DNA of 64,000 nt from Clostridium septicum (GCF_003606265.1 NZ_CP023671.1:2914001-2978000); one strand, 5' to 3'. Shown: positions 26,867 through 35,663, numbered from the stretch's first letter. The notes: generated from the sequence alone by a model not told the origin. Numbers and translations: made by a program.

Positions 26867-27676
26867 ATGAAAATAGGAAATAAGGAATTTAATATAAAAG
26901 ACAGAACGTTTATTATGGGAATATTAAATGTAACACCAGATTCGTTTTCCGATGGTGGACAATTTAATGATGTTCAATCCGCTGTAAAAAGAGCAAAGGA
27001 AATGGTTGCAGAAGGTGTTGATATTATAGATATTGGTGGAGAATCAACTAGGCCAGGAGCTGGATATGTATCAGAAGAAGAGGAGATAAAGAGGGTAGTT
27101 CCAATAATAAAAGCCATAAAAGAAGAATTAGATGTAATTATATCTATAGATACTTATAAAAGTAAGACAGCAGAAGAAGCAATAAAAGCTGGAGCAGATA
27201 TAATAAATGATGTTTGGGGCTTTAAAAGAGATAGAAATATAGCTAAGGTTGCAGCTAAATATAAAGTTCAATGTATTTTAATGCATAATAGAGAAGAGAA
27301 AAAATATGAAAATTTAATGGATGATATGATTTTAGATTTAGAAGAAAGTATAAATATTGCATTAGAAGCAGGGGTAGCTAAAGAAGATATAATATTAGAT
27401 CCAGGAATAGGCTTTGCCAAGACTTATGAAGAGAATTTAATTGTTATGAATAACTTAGAGAAAATAGTAAGTATGGGATATCCAGTTCTTCTTGCAACAT
27501 CTAGAAAATCAATGATAGGATTAACTTTAGATCTTCCAGCAAATGATAGAGTAGAAGGAACACTTTCAACTACTGTAATAGGTATAATGAAAGGGTGTAA
27601 CTTTGTTAGAGTACATGATATTAAAGAGAATAAGAGAGTAGCTATAATGACAGACAAAATATTAAAAGCGAGATAG
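26867..27676 (+). CDS. folP: Dihydropteroate synthase
   Basis: 269 aa TIM-barrel enzyme. Signatures: MGILNVTPDSFSDGG, DIIDIGGESTRPGAG, SIDTYKS, ILDPGIGFAKT and a final FVRVHDIKENK. It condenses p-aminobenzoate with dihydropterin pyrophosphate and is the sulfonamide target. The RBS GGGGG lies just downstream of the IS6-like element, so transcription now depends on read-through or on promoters in the IS. Confidence 0.96.
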   Translation: MKIGNKEFNIKDRTFIMGILNVTPDSFSDGGQFNDVQSAVKRAKEMVAEGVDIIDIGGESTRPGAGYVSEEEEIKRVVPIIKAIKEELDVIISIDTYKSKTAEEAIKAGADIINDVWGFKRDRNIAKVAAKYKVQCILMHNREEKKYENLMDDMILDLEESINIALEAGVAKEDIILDPGIGFAKTYEENLIVMNNLEKIVSMGYPVLLATSRKSMIGLTLDLPANDRVEGTLSTTVIGIMKGCNFVRVHDIKENKRVAIMTDKILKAR

Positions 27677-27689
27677 AAGGTAAAGGTTT

Positions 27690-28517
27690 ATGGATAAATT
27701 ATATTTAGAAAATATAGAGATATTTGCTAATCATGGAGTATTTCAGGAAGAAAAAAATCTAGGTCAAAAATTTATAATAAGTTTAGAACTTAAGCTAGAT
27801 ACAAGAGAAGCAGCTATAACAGGAGATTTAACTAAATCAGTACATTATGGAGAGTTATGTCATAAGATTGAAGAGGAATTTCAAAAGGAAAGCTATGATT
27901 TAATAGAAACAGTAGCAGAAAAGGTAGCAGAGTTTATATTATTTAATTATAAGCTTGTAAAAGAAGTTAAGGTTACACTTAAAAAGCCGTGGGCTCCAAT
28001 AAATAGACATTTAGATTATGCAGCTATAGAAATAGTTAGAGGTTGGCATAAAGCTTATATTGCTCTAGGAAGTAATATAGGTGGAAAAGAACATAACATA
28101 AAAGAGGCTATTAATAGAATAAAAGAAAATAAAAATATAACTGTGTCAAAAGTTTCTAATTTAATAGAAACAGAACCATGGGGATTTGAAGATCAAGACA
28201 CATTTATAAATGGTGTTATAGAAGTAGAAACTATACTTTCACCAAAGGAACTTATAAAAACTCTTTTATCAATAGAAAATGATATGAAAAGAGAGAGAAT
28301 TTTAAGATGGGGACCTAGAATAATAGACTTAGATATAATATTTTATGATGATTTAATTTCTAATGATGAAGAAGTTATAATTCCTCATCCTAGAATGGAA
28401 GAAAGAGAATTTGTATTAGAACCATTAAATGAAATTGCACCTAATATGTTACATCCAATTCTAAATAAAAGAGTATTTCAATTATTAAGAGATATAAAAA
28501 AAGCCAATTTAAAGTAA
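27690..28517 (+). CDS. folBK: Fused dihydroneopterin aldolase / HPPK
   Basis: 275 aa, two enzymes in one chain. Residues 1-118 form FolB (LYLENIEIFANHGVFQEE, SVHYGELC, PWAPINRHLDYAAIEI), which converts dihydroneopterin to hydroxymethyl-dihydropterin. From about 121 FolK follows (AYIALGSNIGGKEHNI, ETEPWGFEDQDTFINGV, RWGPRIIDLDIIFYDD, IPHPRMEER), which adds pyrophosphate. The product is used by FolP. FolB-FolK fusions are known in several bacteria. Last gene of the operon; the original terminator behind it has been split by IS256. Confidence 0.95.
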   Translation: MDKLYLENIEIFANHGVFQEEKNLGQKFIISLELKLDTREAAITGDLTKSVHYGELCHKIEEEFQKESYDLIETVAEKVAEFILFNYKLVKEVKVTLKKPWAPINRHLDYAAIEIVRGWHKAYIALGSNIGGKEHNIKEAINRIKENKNITVSKVSNLIETEPWGFEDQDTFINGVIEVETILSPKELIKTLLSIENDMKRERILRWGPRIIDLDIIFYDDLISNDEEVIIPHPRMEEREFVLEPLNEIAPNMLHPILNKRVFQLLRDIKKANLK

Positions 28518-28524
28518 ATAAAAA

Positions 28525-28532
28525 GATGGATA
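28525..28532. repeat. Left 8-bp target duplication of the IS256-family element
   Basis: GATGGATA, repeated at 30054-30061. In the uninterrupted sequence this was the 5' arm of the folate operon terminator. Confidence 0.85.
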
Positions 28533-28535
28533 GAG

Positions 28536-28581
28536 ACAGTAGATAGTTTTGTGTAAAAACAAAACTATCTACTGTTTTTTT
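28536..28581 (+). terminator. Terminator-like hairpin in the left end of IS256
   Basis: ACAGTAGATAGTTTTG (28536-28551) and CAAAACTATCTACTGT (28560-28575) are perfect 16-bp arms with an 8-nt loop and a run of Ts. It overlaps the terminal repeat. It would stop external transcription entering the transposase gene and would also terminate the folate operon. Confidence 0.85.
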
Positions 28582-28637
28582 GTATTAACAGTTGGAAGTT
28601 TTGGAATAATATACTATATAAATTAGGAGGAATTATT

Positions 28638-29876
28638 ATGACAAGAAAAATTGATACCAACTTTGATTACAACGAGGAAATTAAAAGATGTAAAACAATC
28701 GATGATGTGATGGGTAAAAACGGATTAATACAAAGATTAGTTAAAGATGTTCTTGAAAATATATTAGAAGGTGAAATGGAAGAACATCTAGGAAGAAATA
28801 AATATGAACGTGTAGAAGTAGTTGATCAAACTAAGAAGAACTACAGGAATGGTTATAGTCGCAAAAATTTAAGAAGTTCCTTCGGTGACGTCGACCTAGA
28901 CGTACCCCGTGATAGAAATGCTGAATTTGAGCCACAAATTATAAAAAAATATGAAACTGTGTGTACTGAGTTAGATAAAAAGATTATATCTTTATATGCT
29001 AAAGGTATGTCAACATCTGATATTCAGGCTGAAATTGAAGACTTATATGGAATAACTATATCACCATCGATGGTATCTAAAATAACTGATAAAGTGCTTG
29101 CTAGCGCCGCCGAATGGCAAAATAGAGCATTAGATAAAATATATCCAATAGTTTATTTAGATGCTATGTACTTTAAAGTTAGAAGTAATGGAAAGATAGT
29201 TAACAAGGCTGTCTATATATGCTTAGGATACACTATGGAAGGATATAAAGATATTTTAGGTATATGGGTTGATGAAGCTGAAGGTGCTAAATTCTGGTTA
29301 GGAATTTGCAATGATTTAAAAAATAGAGGTGTAAAAGAAATTTTAATTGCTTGTATGGATGGATTAAAAGGGCTTCCACAAGCTATAAAAACAGTATTTC
29401 CATCAGTAAATATTCAAACATGTATTGTTCATCAAATAAGAAATTCAATAAAATACATAGCTTCAAAAGATAAAAAAGCATTTATGAAAGATTTGAAGGA
29501 GGTTTATAAGGCTACAACAGAGGAACTTGCGTTAGCACAGCTAGATAATTTAAAGGAGAGATGGGGAGATAAATATGGAATAGTAATAGATTCCTGGTAT
29601 AATAATTGGAGTAACCTTTCAACATTTTTCGACTTCTCTCCAACTATAAGAAAGATGATTTATACTACAAATATCTTAGAAGGTTTTAATCGTCAAATAC
29701 GTAAATTCACTAAAGTTAGAGTCATATTCCCAACTGATGAATCTTTAAATAAGTGTGTTTACTTAGCAACGATGGAGATACTAGAAAAATGGACTCAGCC
29801 TATACATAATTGGGGTGCTACGTTAGCAGAGCTATCAATAATATTTGAAGATCAATTAAAAGATGAATTAGCTTAA
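28638..29876 (+). CDS. IS256 family transposase
   Basis: 412 aa. IS256/mutator motifs: LVKDVLENILEGEMEEHLG at the N-terminus, DVDLDVPRDRNAEFEP, first Asp in IVYLDAMYFKVR, second in IACMDGLKGLP, CIVHQIRNSIKY and Glu in TTNILEGFNRQIRKFTK. TAGGAGGA precedes the ATG. Full length and without frameshift, so probably active. Confidence 0.96.
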   Translation: MTRKIDTNFDYNEEIKRCKTIDDVMGKNGLIQRLVKDVLENILEGEMEEHLGRNKYERVEVVDQTKKNYRNGYSRKNLRSSFGDVDLDVPRDRNAEFEPQIIKKYETVCTELDKKIISLYAKGMSTSDIQAEIEDLYGITISPSMVSKITDKVLASAAEWQNRALDKIYPIVYLDAMYFKVRSNGKIVNKAVYICLGYTMEGYKDILGIWVDEAEGAKFWLGICNDLKNRGVKEILIACMDGLKGLPQAIKTVFPSVNIQTCIVHQIRNSIKYIASKDKKAFMKDLKEVYKATTEELALAQLDNLKERWGDKYGIVIDSWYNNWSNLSTFFDFSPTIRKMIYTTNILEGFNRQIRKFTKVRVIFPTDESLNKCVYLATMEILEKWTQPIHNWGATLAELSIIFEDQLKDELA

Positions 29877-30053
29877 AAGCTTGTACTTTTTATAAATTAT
29901 ATGCATACTATTAGATTTTTTTGAAATACTAAAAAAGGTAATAAGAAACATTATTAGTATTTCTTAAATATAAAAAAATATTACTGGAAATGAAAATTTC
30001 CAGTAATATTAAAATAATAAAAATGATAATTACACAGAATTATCTATTCTCTC

Positions 30054-30084
30054 GATGGATATTGAAATTAATATCCATCTTTTT
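30054..30084 (+). terminator. Original folate operon terminator, restored by target duplication
   Basis: GATGGATATT / AATATCCATC with a 6-nt loop and TTTTT. Its first 8 bases are the right target duplication of IS256. It now stands behind the IS instead of behind folBK and lies just downstream of the convergent lipoprotein gene. Confidence 0.85.
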
Positions 30085-30095
30085 ATTATTTAAAA

Positions 30096-30584
30096 TTAAC
30101 CTTCAAAACCACGAGAAATTTTTTCAATATAGTCACAGAACTTATAAAGATTATAATAGTCAGGTATTCCATCCATACTTATATAATCAGGTTCGTATAT
30201 TCCATCCCATGGATTTATAGAAATTTGTTTATCATTAAAGGCATTAATTACATATTTTGCATCATCAAATTCTATAATTAATTTATATCTAGGATTAATT
30301 CCAGCGTCTATATTAGTATTATAGCTTTCTTTTTTTAGGCATTCTATAAATTCAAGAACTATACTATGTTCTTCAGGGTTAACATCATAATATTTATAAA
30401 TATTTAAATCAAAAATTTTAAGGGTATAGTGTTCTTTTTTTGTAAGTTTTGAATAGATTTCTTCAGTATAAAAATAAGGTGTTGGTTTATTTTTAGAATT
30501 TATGTATTCAGGACCAGTAAGACCACATCCAGATAAAATACAAATGAATAATAAAGTAATGATTAATTTAAAGTATTTCTTCAC
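30096..30584 (-). CDS. Lipoprotein, possibly DUF4883 family
   Basis: 162 aa. A lipoprotein signal peptide is clear: MKKYFKLIITLLFICILSGC, with the lipobox LSGC (Cys 20). The mature part is a small domain containing YTLKIFDLNIYKYYDVNPEE and YKLIIEFDDAKYVINAF, ending with a helix. It resembles clostridial DUF4883 lipoproteins as I remember them, but that match is uncertain. Anchored on the outer face of the membrane; function unknown. Confidence 0.7.
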   Translation of the reverse strand: MKKYFKLIITLLFICILSGCGLTGPEYINSKNKPTPYFYTEEIYSKLTKKEHYTLKIFDLNIYKYYDVNPEEHSIVLEFIECLKKESYNTNIDAGINPRYKLIIEFDDAKYVINAFNDKQISINPWDGIYEPDYISMDGIPDYYNLYKFCDYIEKISRGFEG

Positions 30585-30704
30585 TTTGCTCCTCCAACTA
30601 TATCAATTTTCTTTATAAACTTATTCTAAAATAATAAAATTTAGAACATTTTTAACTTTTAAGGAATAGTATATAATTATAAATAATTTTCCTTGGAGGA
30701 TATC

Positions 30705-31139
30705 TTGAAGGTTGGAATTGATATTAATAATAGGAAAATATTGCTTACTGTAGTAGAGAAAATGAAGGAAAGAGGACATTGGGTAGTTGACTTGTCAAAT
30801 GAGGAAAGAGGAAACAAAGGGCAAATAGTTTTTAGAAAAACTTTATTAGCTAACGTAACAAAAGTTGATTTTTACATGGGTATTGAATTTGTAGATAATA
30901 TTTCTAAATATGAATTATTTTATGATGAAAATTTTTTGTCAGAAGTATGCTGTAATGAATTAAAAAAGGTTATTACTAGGTTAAATAAAGAATTGAATTG
31001 TATAGGGGGAAGTAATTTATATTTAGTGAAAAATACTAATTCACCAGCTGTGTATATGAAAATTCCTATGGAAGATAGAGATATTATAGAAGATTATTGC
31101 TTAGATGAAATTATTGAAATATTATTAAAAATGCAATAA
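30705..31139 (+). CDS. Degenerate N-acetylmuramoyl-L-alanine amidase (Amidase_3)-like protein
   Basis: 144 aa from the TTG at 30705, five nt after GGAGGA. The layout follows an Amidase_3 domain: VGIDINNRK in place of IDPGHGG, a helix ending ERGHWVVDLSN, an R-x-x-x-AN segment (FRKTLLANVTKVDFYMGIEF), and LYLVKNTNSPAVYMKIPM in place of the usual strand with catalytic Glu. The zinc-binding His and catalytic Glu positions appear lost, and there is no signal peptide. It is probably a cytosolic non-catalytic homologue; this is judged by eye and needs profile support. Confidence 0.55.
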   Translation: MKVGIDINNRKILLTVVEKMKERGHWVVDLSNEERGNKGQIVFRKTLLANVTKVDFYMGIEFVDNISKYELFYDENFLSEVCCNELKKVITRLNKELNCIGGSNLYLVKNTNSPAVYMKIPMEDRDIIEDYCLDEIIEILLKMQ

Positions 31140-31168
31140 CTCTAACAGTTTTCTGTTGGAGTTTTTAT
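31138..31168 (+). terminator. Intrinsic terminator
   Basis: AACTCTAACAG / CTGTTGGAGTT with a TTTT loop and T-run. Confidence 0.88.
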
Positions 31169-31242
31169 TTTGTAATTCTTTGTAATAAATCAAATAGTAT
31201 TGTAGTAATAATAAATGATTAGTAATTTTAGGAGAAGAAAGT

Positions 31243-32271
31243 ATGCATATTATAGCAACAGTAGGTCCTAGATCAGAGGAAAAATGGGTGTTAAAAGAAT
31301 TTATTAATAAAGGAGTAGACATATTGAGGTTAAATTGTTCTCATTTTAATAAAGAGGAATTTTCAAATGTAGTTAGCTATTCAAGGGAAATAAAAAAGGA
31401 TATACATATAATGACTGACTTATGTGGAGAAAAAATAAGAGTATCACCAAAATTAAAAGATATTTATAAAATATATAATGGAGAAACTATATATTTTTGT
31501 GGAGAAGATTTTTATACTAATATAAATATTGAAAATTTAAAGGACATGAAATTAATTCCATTAACAATTCCAGCGGAATTATTATTAAATAGATGTATAA
31601 ATAATATATCTATGAAAGATAATACTATGAATTTTGAGATTTTAGAAAAAAAACAAGGAATAATAAAAGCAAAGGTTATAAGAGGAGGAATAGTTAGAAG
31701 TGGAAAGGGGTGTAATATTCCAGATTTAAAAAGAGATATACCTTTTTTAAGTGAAAAAGATAAAAATGATATTAGATGGAGTATAGAAAAAGATATAGAT
31801 ATTATTTGTCAATCATATGTGGAAAGTAAGGAGGATATCGAATTTTTAAAAGAATATATAAATATAGAATTTAGTGATTATAAAAAGCCAGAGATTTGGG
31901 CTAAGGTTGAAACTCCAAAAGGAATTAAAAATTTAAAGGAAATAATAAAAGTTACTGATAATGTTGTAATAGGTAGAGGTGATTTAGTTCCGGAGGCAGG
32001 TCTTTTAGAGGCTGTTAAATTAGAAGATAAGGCAATAGAATATATAGTTAAAAATAATAAAAATATAATAATGGCGACTAATCTACTAAATAGTATGAAA
32101 AATGGAAGTAGAGCAAGTTTACCAGAAGTTGAAAGTATATATAATTTCATAAAAAAAGGAGTAAGAGGTTTTTTATTAGCAGGAGAAACATCTATAGGAA
32201 AGGCTCCAATAAAAACTATAGACTTTTTAAATAAAGCTATAATTTATTATAAAGCCGAAAATACTTTATAG
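31243..32271 (+). CDS. Short pyruvate kinase-like protein lacking the C-terminal domain
   Basis: 342 aa against about 470-580 for normal pyruvate kinases. The barrel (A) and small B domain are present: ATVGPRS, ILRLNCSH (Arg, Asn, Ser, His of the active site), DLCGEKIRV, KVETPKGIKNL (Lys and Glu), VIGRGDLVPEAG (Asp), ATNLLNSM (catalytic Thr) and LAGETSIGKAP. The substrate loop is altered: the usual DTKGPEIR is DLCGEKIR, losing the Thr-Lys pair. The allosteric C-terminal domain is absent. A second, divergent kinase or a related phosphotransferase is possible. Confidence 0.78.
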   Translation: MHIIATVGPRSEEKWVLKEFINKGVDILRLNCSHFNKEEFSNVVSYSREIKKDIHIMTDLCGEKIRVSPKLKDIYKIYNGETIYFCGEDFYTNINIENLKDMKLIPLTIPAELLLNRCINNISMKDNTMNFEILEKKQGIIKAKVIRGGIVRSGKGCNIPDLKRDIPFLSEKDKNDIRWSIEKDIDIICQSYVESKEDIEFLKEYINIEFSDYKKPEIWAKVETPKGIKNLKEIIKVTDNVVIGRGDLVPEAGLLEAVKLEDKAIEYIVKNNKNIIMATNLLNSMKNGSRASLPEVESIYNFIKKGVRGFLLAGETSIGKAPIKTIDFLNKAIIYYKAENTL

Positions 32272-32339
32272 CTATTGTAAAGAGTTAACTCCTTATTTCG
32301 AAAATATAAATAAAATATTAAGAGGTAAGGGGAATAAGT

Positions 32340-33122
32340 ATGTATACAGTATTGCATATTGAACAAAGTGAATTTTTCTTAAAGATAGTTGAAAGTGAGG
32401 TTTTAGAAAAGGGATATGAATATATCTCTACAGAAAACTTTAATGAAGCAAATTCAATATTAAGAGAAAATCATATAGATTTAATAATAACATCTTTATA
32501 TGCAAAGGGTGGTAAAATCGAGGAGTTTGTTAAAGATGTAAATTCAAAATATAATATTCCTATATTTGTTGTTACTAGCAATGATATTGATGAACATAGT
32601 AGAAAAATTATTAATTTAGGTATTAGTGAATATATATTAAAAAAAGATATGAAAGAAGAAATAAGAAAACACCTAGATAATATTTTTAGGGAAGATGAGT
32701 ATATGGAGTGTTTAAAAGAAGTTAGTATTGCTGTTTTAGAAGATAATAAACTTGAAAGAATAATAGAAAAAAAATTACTAGAGGATTATGGAATAAAAAA
32801 TGTTGATTATTATATGTCAGGTGAATTGCTTTTAAATAGTAATAAAAAATATGATATATATTTAATTGATATAATACTTAAAAATGAATTTGGAAAAGAT
32901 ATTATAAGGAAAATAAGAAGAAATAATATAGATGCATCTATAATAGCAGTTACAGGATTAGATAATGAAAAAACTTTAGCCAATTTACTTAATACTGGAG
33001 CTAATGACTTTATAACAAAACCAGTAAACGAAGATATGTTTATTGCAAAGTTAAAATCGAATGTAAGAGTTTATAATTTGGAAAAGAAGTTAAAGGAATT
33101 AAAAAAAACTAATAAAAATTAA
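32340..33122 (+). CDS. Tandem receiver-domain protein without output domain
   Basis: 260 aa with two REC domains. The first (about 1-115) is degenerate: the phospho-acceptor position in DLIITSLYAKGG is Ser instead of Asp, although the Lys-containing end (YILKKD) remains. The second (about 128-250) is complete: VLEDNKLE acidic pair, YDIYLIDIILK with acceptor Asp, AVTGLD and FITKPVNED. A short coiled coil ends the protein. There is no histidine kinase nearby. It probably passes phosphate or protein-protein signals in an orphan pathway. Confidence 0.85.
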   Translation: MYTVLHIEQSEFFLKIVESEVLEKGYEYISTENFNEANSILRENHIDLIITSLYAKGGKIEEFVKDVNSKYNIPIFVVTSNDIDEHSRKIINLGISEYILKKDMKEEIRKHLDNIFREDEYMECLKEVSIAVLEDNKLERIIEKKLLEDYGIKNVDYYMSGELLLNSNKKYDIYLIDIILKNEFGKDIIRKIRRNNIDASIIAVTGLDNEKTLANLLNTGANDFITKPVNEDMFIAKLKSNVRVYNLEKKLKELKKTNKN

Positions 33123-33138
33123 CAAAATATTTACAAAA

Positions 33139-33180
33139 TCCCCTTTATACAATAAAATGTTAACATAAGGGGGAGTTTTT
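33139..33180 (+). terminator. Terminator whose 3' arm contains the next gene's RBS
   Basis: TCCCCTTTAT (33139-33148) pairs with ATAAGGGGGA (33165-33174), 16-nt loop, then G and TTTTT. GGGGGAG in the 3' arm is the ribosome binding site, and the T-run is the spacer before the ATG at 33181. Read-through RNA would therefore hide this RBS. Confidence 0.75.
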
Positions 33181-33969
33181 ATGTGTAATTTAAATGATAA
33201 AGTAATAGAAATAAAAGATTTAAAAATGAGTTATGGAAATAAAGAAGTATTAAAGGGTATAAACTTAGAAATACGAAAAGGTAATATAATTGGATACATA
33301 GGACCAAATGGAGCAGGTAAAAGTACAACTGTAAAGATAATACTAGGGTTAGTTAAAGGATTTACTGGAGAAGTTAAAGTTTTTGGACAAGATATATCAA
33401 ATGGAGATGAAAGTTACAAAAAGAAAATAGGATATGTACCAGAAGTACCAGAAATTTATGATAGTTTAACAGGTAAAGAGTATCTTACTTTTATAGGACA
33501 ACTTTATGGATTTAATTATTATGATGTAAATAGAAAAGCTAAAAAATTAATGCGTGTTTTAGGAATAGAGGAAGTTTATAATAAAAGAATATCATCATAT
33601 TCTAAAGGAATGAAACAAAAATTAATAATAATATCAAGCTTATTGCATAATCCAGATATATTATTTTTAGATGAACCATTAAGTGGATTAGATGCTAATA
33701 GTGTAATGATTATTAAGGAAATATTAGCAGAACTTTCAAGGAAAGGAAAGACAATATTTTATTCCTCTCATATAATGGAAGTAGTTGAAAAAATAAGCGA
33801 TAGAATTGTTCTTATAAATAATGGAAATATAGTAGCAGATGGTGCTTTTGATGAACTTCAAAATAGTTGTAAAGAAGGAACTCTTGAAGAAATATTTAAT
33901 GAGTTAACAGGCTTTAATGATCATAAAGAATTAGCAGAAAATTTTATATCCATAGTTGAAGAGGTGTAG
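33181..33969 (+). CDS. ABC transporter ATP-binding protein
   Basis: 262 aa. Walker A GPNGAGKSTT near 42, Q-loop GYVPEVPEIYDSL, signature SYSKGMKQK, Walker B DILFLDEPLSGLD and switch His in YSSHIMEVVEK. The pattern is of ABC-2 type exporters of the YtrB/EcsA style. Start spacing is set by a terminator T-run. The partner permease begins 2 bp after the stop. Confidence 0.92.
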   Translation: MCNLNDKVIEIKDLKMSYGNKEVLKGINLEIRKGNIIGYIGPNGAGKSTTVKIILGLVKGFTGEVKVFGQDISNGDESYKKKIGYVPEVPEIYDSLTGKEYLTFIGQLYGFNYYDVNRKAKKLMRVLGIEEVYNKRISSYSKGMKQKLIIISSLLHNPDILFLDEPLSGLDANSVMIIKEILAELSRKGKTIFYSSHIMEVVEKISDRIVLINNGNIVADGAFDELQNSCKEGTLEEIFNELTGFNDHKELAENFISIVEEV

Positions 33970-33970
33970 T

Positions 33971-35626
33971 ATGAAGGAGTTTAAGATTTTTAAATTATTA
34001 GACAAATTCAAGGGGATATATATAAAATCAGGTGTAGACTATGATTTAATGAAGCTTATATTAAGTGTCAAGTTAACTATGGATAAAAGAAGAACTTCTA
34101 CAGTATTTAATGGAAAGCGTAAAGAAACTGAGGATTCTAATAATTTTATTTATGCATTAGTTGTATATGCTTTTTATGGGTTTTTCATGATGTTCTTGGT
34201 AGTATTTAAAACGAATATTATGTATCAAATGAGTTTATATTTTTCAATGTTTATGTTTATGATATTAACTATATTTATTTCAGATTACTCATCTGTAATT
34301 TTAGATGTAAGAGATAAAAACATAATAGGAACTAAAGGAGTAAACCTAGAAACTATTAATGCAGCTAAGATGACTCATGTTATTATTTATTTAGTATATT
34401 TAACATTAGCAATGGCAGGATTCTCATTAGTAGCCTCATTAAGATATGGAATATTTTTCTTTTTAGTTTTTTTAATAGATATAATATTAATCGATTTGTT
34501 AATGATTATGATAACTGCCTTGGCATATTTTTTAGTGCTTAAATTTTTTGATGGAGAAAAGCTTAAAGATATTATAAATATTGTTCAAATAATTTTAAGT
34601 ATATTTATGATTTCTATATCTCAAATTATTCCTAGAATGTTTAATATTGTAGATTTAACAGTTTCATATATTCCTAAGATAAAGCATTTTCTTATACCTC
34701 CAATGTGGTTTGCAGCTCCTTTAGAAATGATAGTTAATAATAACATAAACGTTAATTTTATTATTATGACTATACTTGCTATATTAGTTCCTATTATTAT
34801 AATAGGAGTTTATTTAAAACTAATACCATCTTTTGAACAATATTTACAAAAGTTAAATAATAATACTTGTAATAGAAAAAAATCAAAAGAAGGTTTAAAT
34901 AAAAAAATAGGTAAATTAATTTGTAGAAATAGAGAAGAGAGAATATTTTATAATTTTACAAATGATCTAATAACTTCAGAAAGAGAATATAAACTTAAAG
35001 TATATCCAAATGTGGCAATGGGACTAGTATTTCCTCTTATATTTATGTTTATAGGAAAATCAAATAAAGAAAGTTTTGGAGAATGGATAGCAAGGCTTCC
35101 TGAGAGCAAAAGCTTTTTATGTATATATATTGTGGTTATAATCATACCAACAGTTATAATGATGATGAAGTTTTCAGAAAAGTATAAAGGAGCATGGATT
35201 TATCAAGTTACGCCAATTCAGGATTTAGCTGCTGTATTTAAAGGAACAATAAAAGCATTATATGTTAAGCTTATAATGCCAGTTATATTAATATTAAGTG
35301 CATTATATATATTTTTATATTCCTTTGGAGTTATAAAACATTTAATAGTAGTTTTTCTAGTATCTATATTAGTTGTAATTATGAGTTTTAGTATAGGAGA
35401 TAAAGCATTACCATTTACAACAATGTTTAAAGCTGGTGAAAGTGGCGGAGGGGATATTGCTTCAACTATATTAGTTATGTTTTTAATGGGAATTATTGTA
35501 GGAGTACATTATTTAGCTACATTAATACCAGGAGGTGTATATATTTATAGCATAATTATTTTAGCTATAGACATACTTCTTTGGAGAAAGGTATTTAAAA
35601 TACCAAGAGAAACTTTAATTAGTTAG
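33971..35626 (+). CDS. ABC-2 type permease partner
   Basis: 551 aa, about ten membrane helices in two clusters split by a cytoplasmic segment near residues 290-350 (NRKKSKEGLNKKIGKLICRNREE). Starts at the ATG at 33971 behind GAGGTG. It forms an exporter with the preceding ATPase. No substrate is indicated; large permeases of this layout resemble putative ABC exporters of firmicutes with no known cargo. Confidence 0.85.
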   Translation: MKEFKIFKLLDKFKGIYIKSGVDYDLMKLILSVKLTMDKRRTSTVFNGKRKETEDSNNFIYALVVYAFYGFFMMFLVVFKTNIMYQMSLYFSMFMFMILTIFISDYSSVILDVRDKNIIGTKGVNLETINAAKMTHVIIYLVYLTLAMAGFSLVASLRYGIFFFLVFLIDIILIDLLMIMITALAYFLVLKFFDGEKLKDIINIVQIILSIFMISISQIIPRMFNIVDLTVSYIPKIKHFLIPPMWFAAPLEMIVNNNINVNFIIMTILAILVPIIIIGVYLKLIPSFEQYLQKLNNNTCNRKKSKEGLNKKIGKLICRNREERIFYNFTNDLITSEREYKLKVYPNVAMGLVFPLIFMFIGKSNKESFGEWIARLPESKSFLCIYIVVIIIPTVIMMMKFSEKYKGAWIYQVTPIQDLAAVFKGTIKALYVKLIMPVILILSALYIFLYSFGVIKHLIVVFLVSILVVIMSFSIGDKALPFTTMFKAGESGGGDIASTILVMFLMGIIVGVHYLATLIPGGVYIYSIIILAIDILLWRKVFKIPRETLIS

Positions 35627-35663
35627 TGTTTATTAATAATTTTGTATGCTTTTTGTAACAGTA

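Larger units (their letters stand above)
28533..30053. mobile_element. IS256-family insertion sequence (1521 bp)
   Basis: The 24-nt ends match at 20 positions. The left begins GAGACAGTAGATAG and ends TGTGTAA; the complement of the right begins GAGAGAATAGATAA and also ends TGTGTAA. Ends containing TTGTGTAA are typical of IS256. An 8-bp duplication (GATGGATA) flanks it, and one intact transposase gene lies inside. Confidence 0.9.

Noticed and set aside
25562..30061. Composite transposon carrying folP and folBK
   Set aside because: The two ISs belong to different families, each has its own target duplication, and the genes between them continue the native operon.
29990..30220. 76-codon plus-strand frame across the right end of IS256
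   Set aside because: It runs through the terminal repeat and into the antisense of the lipoprotein gene, with no start signal.
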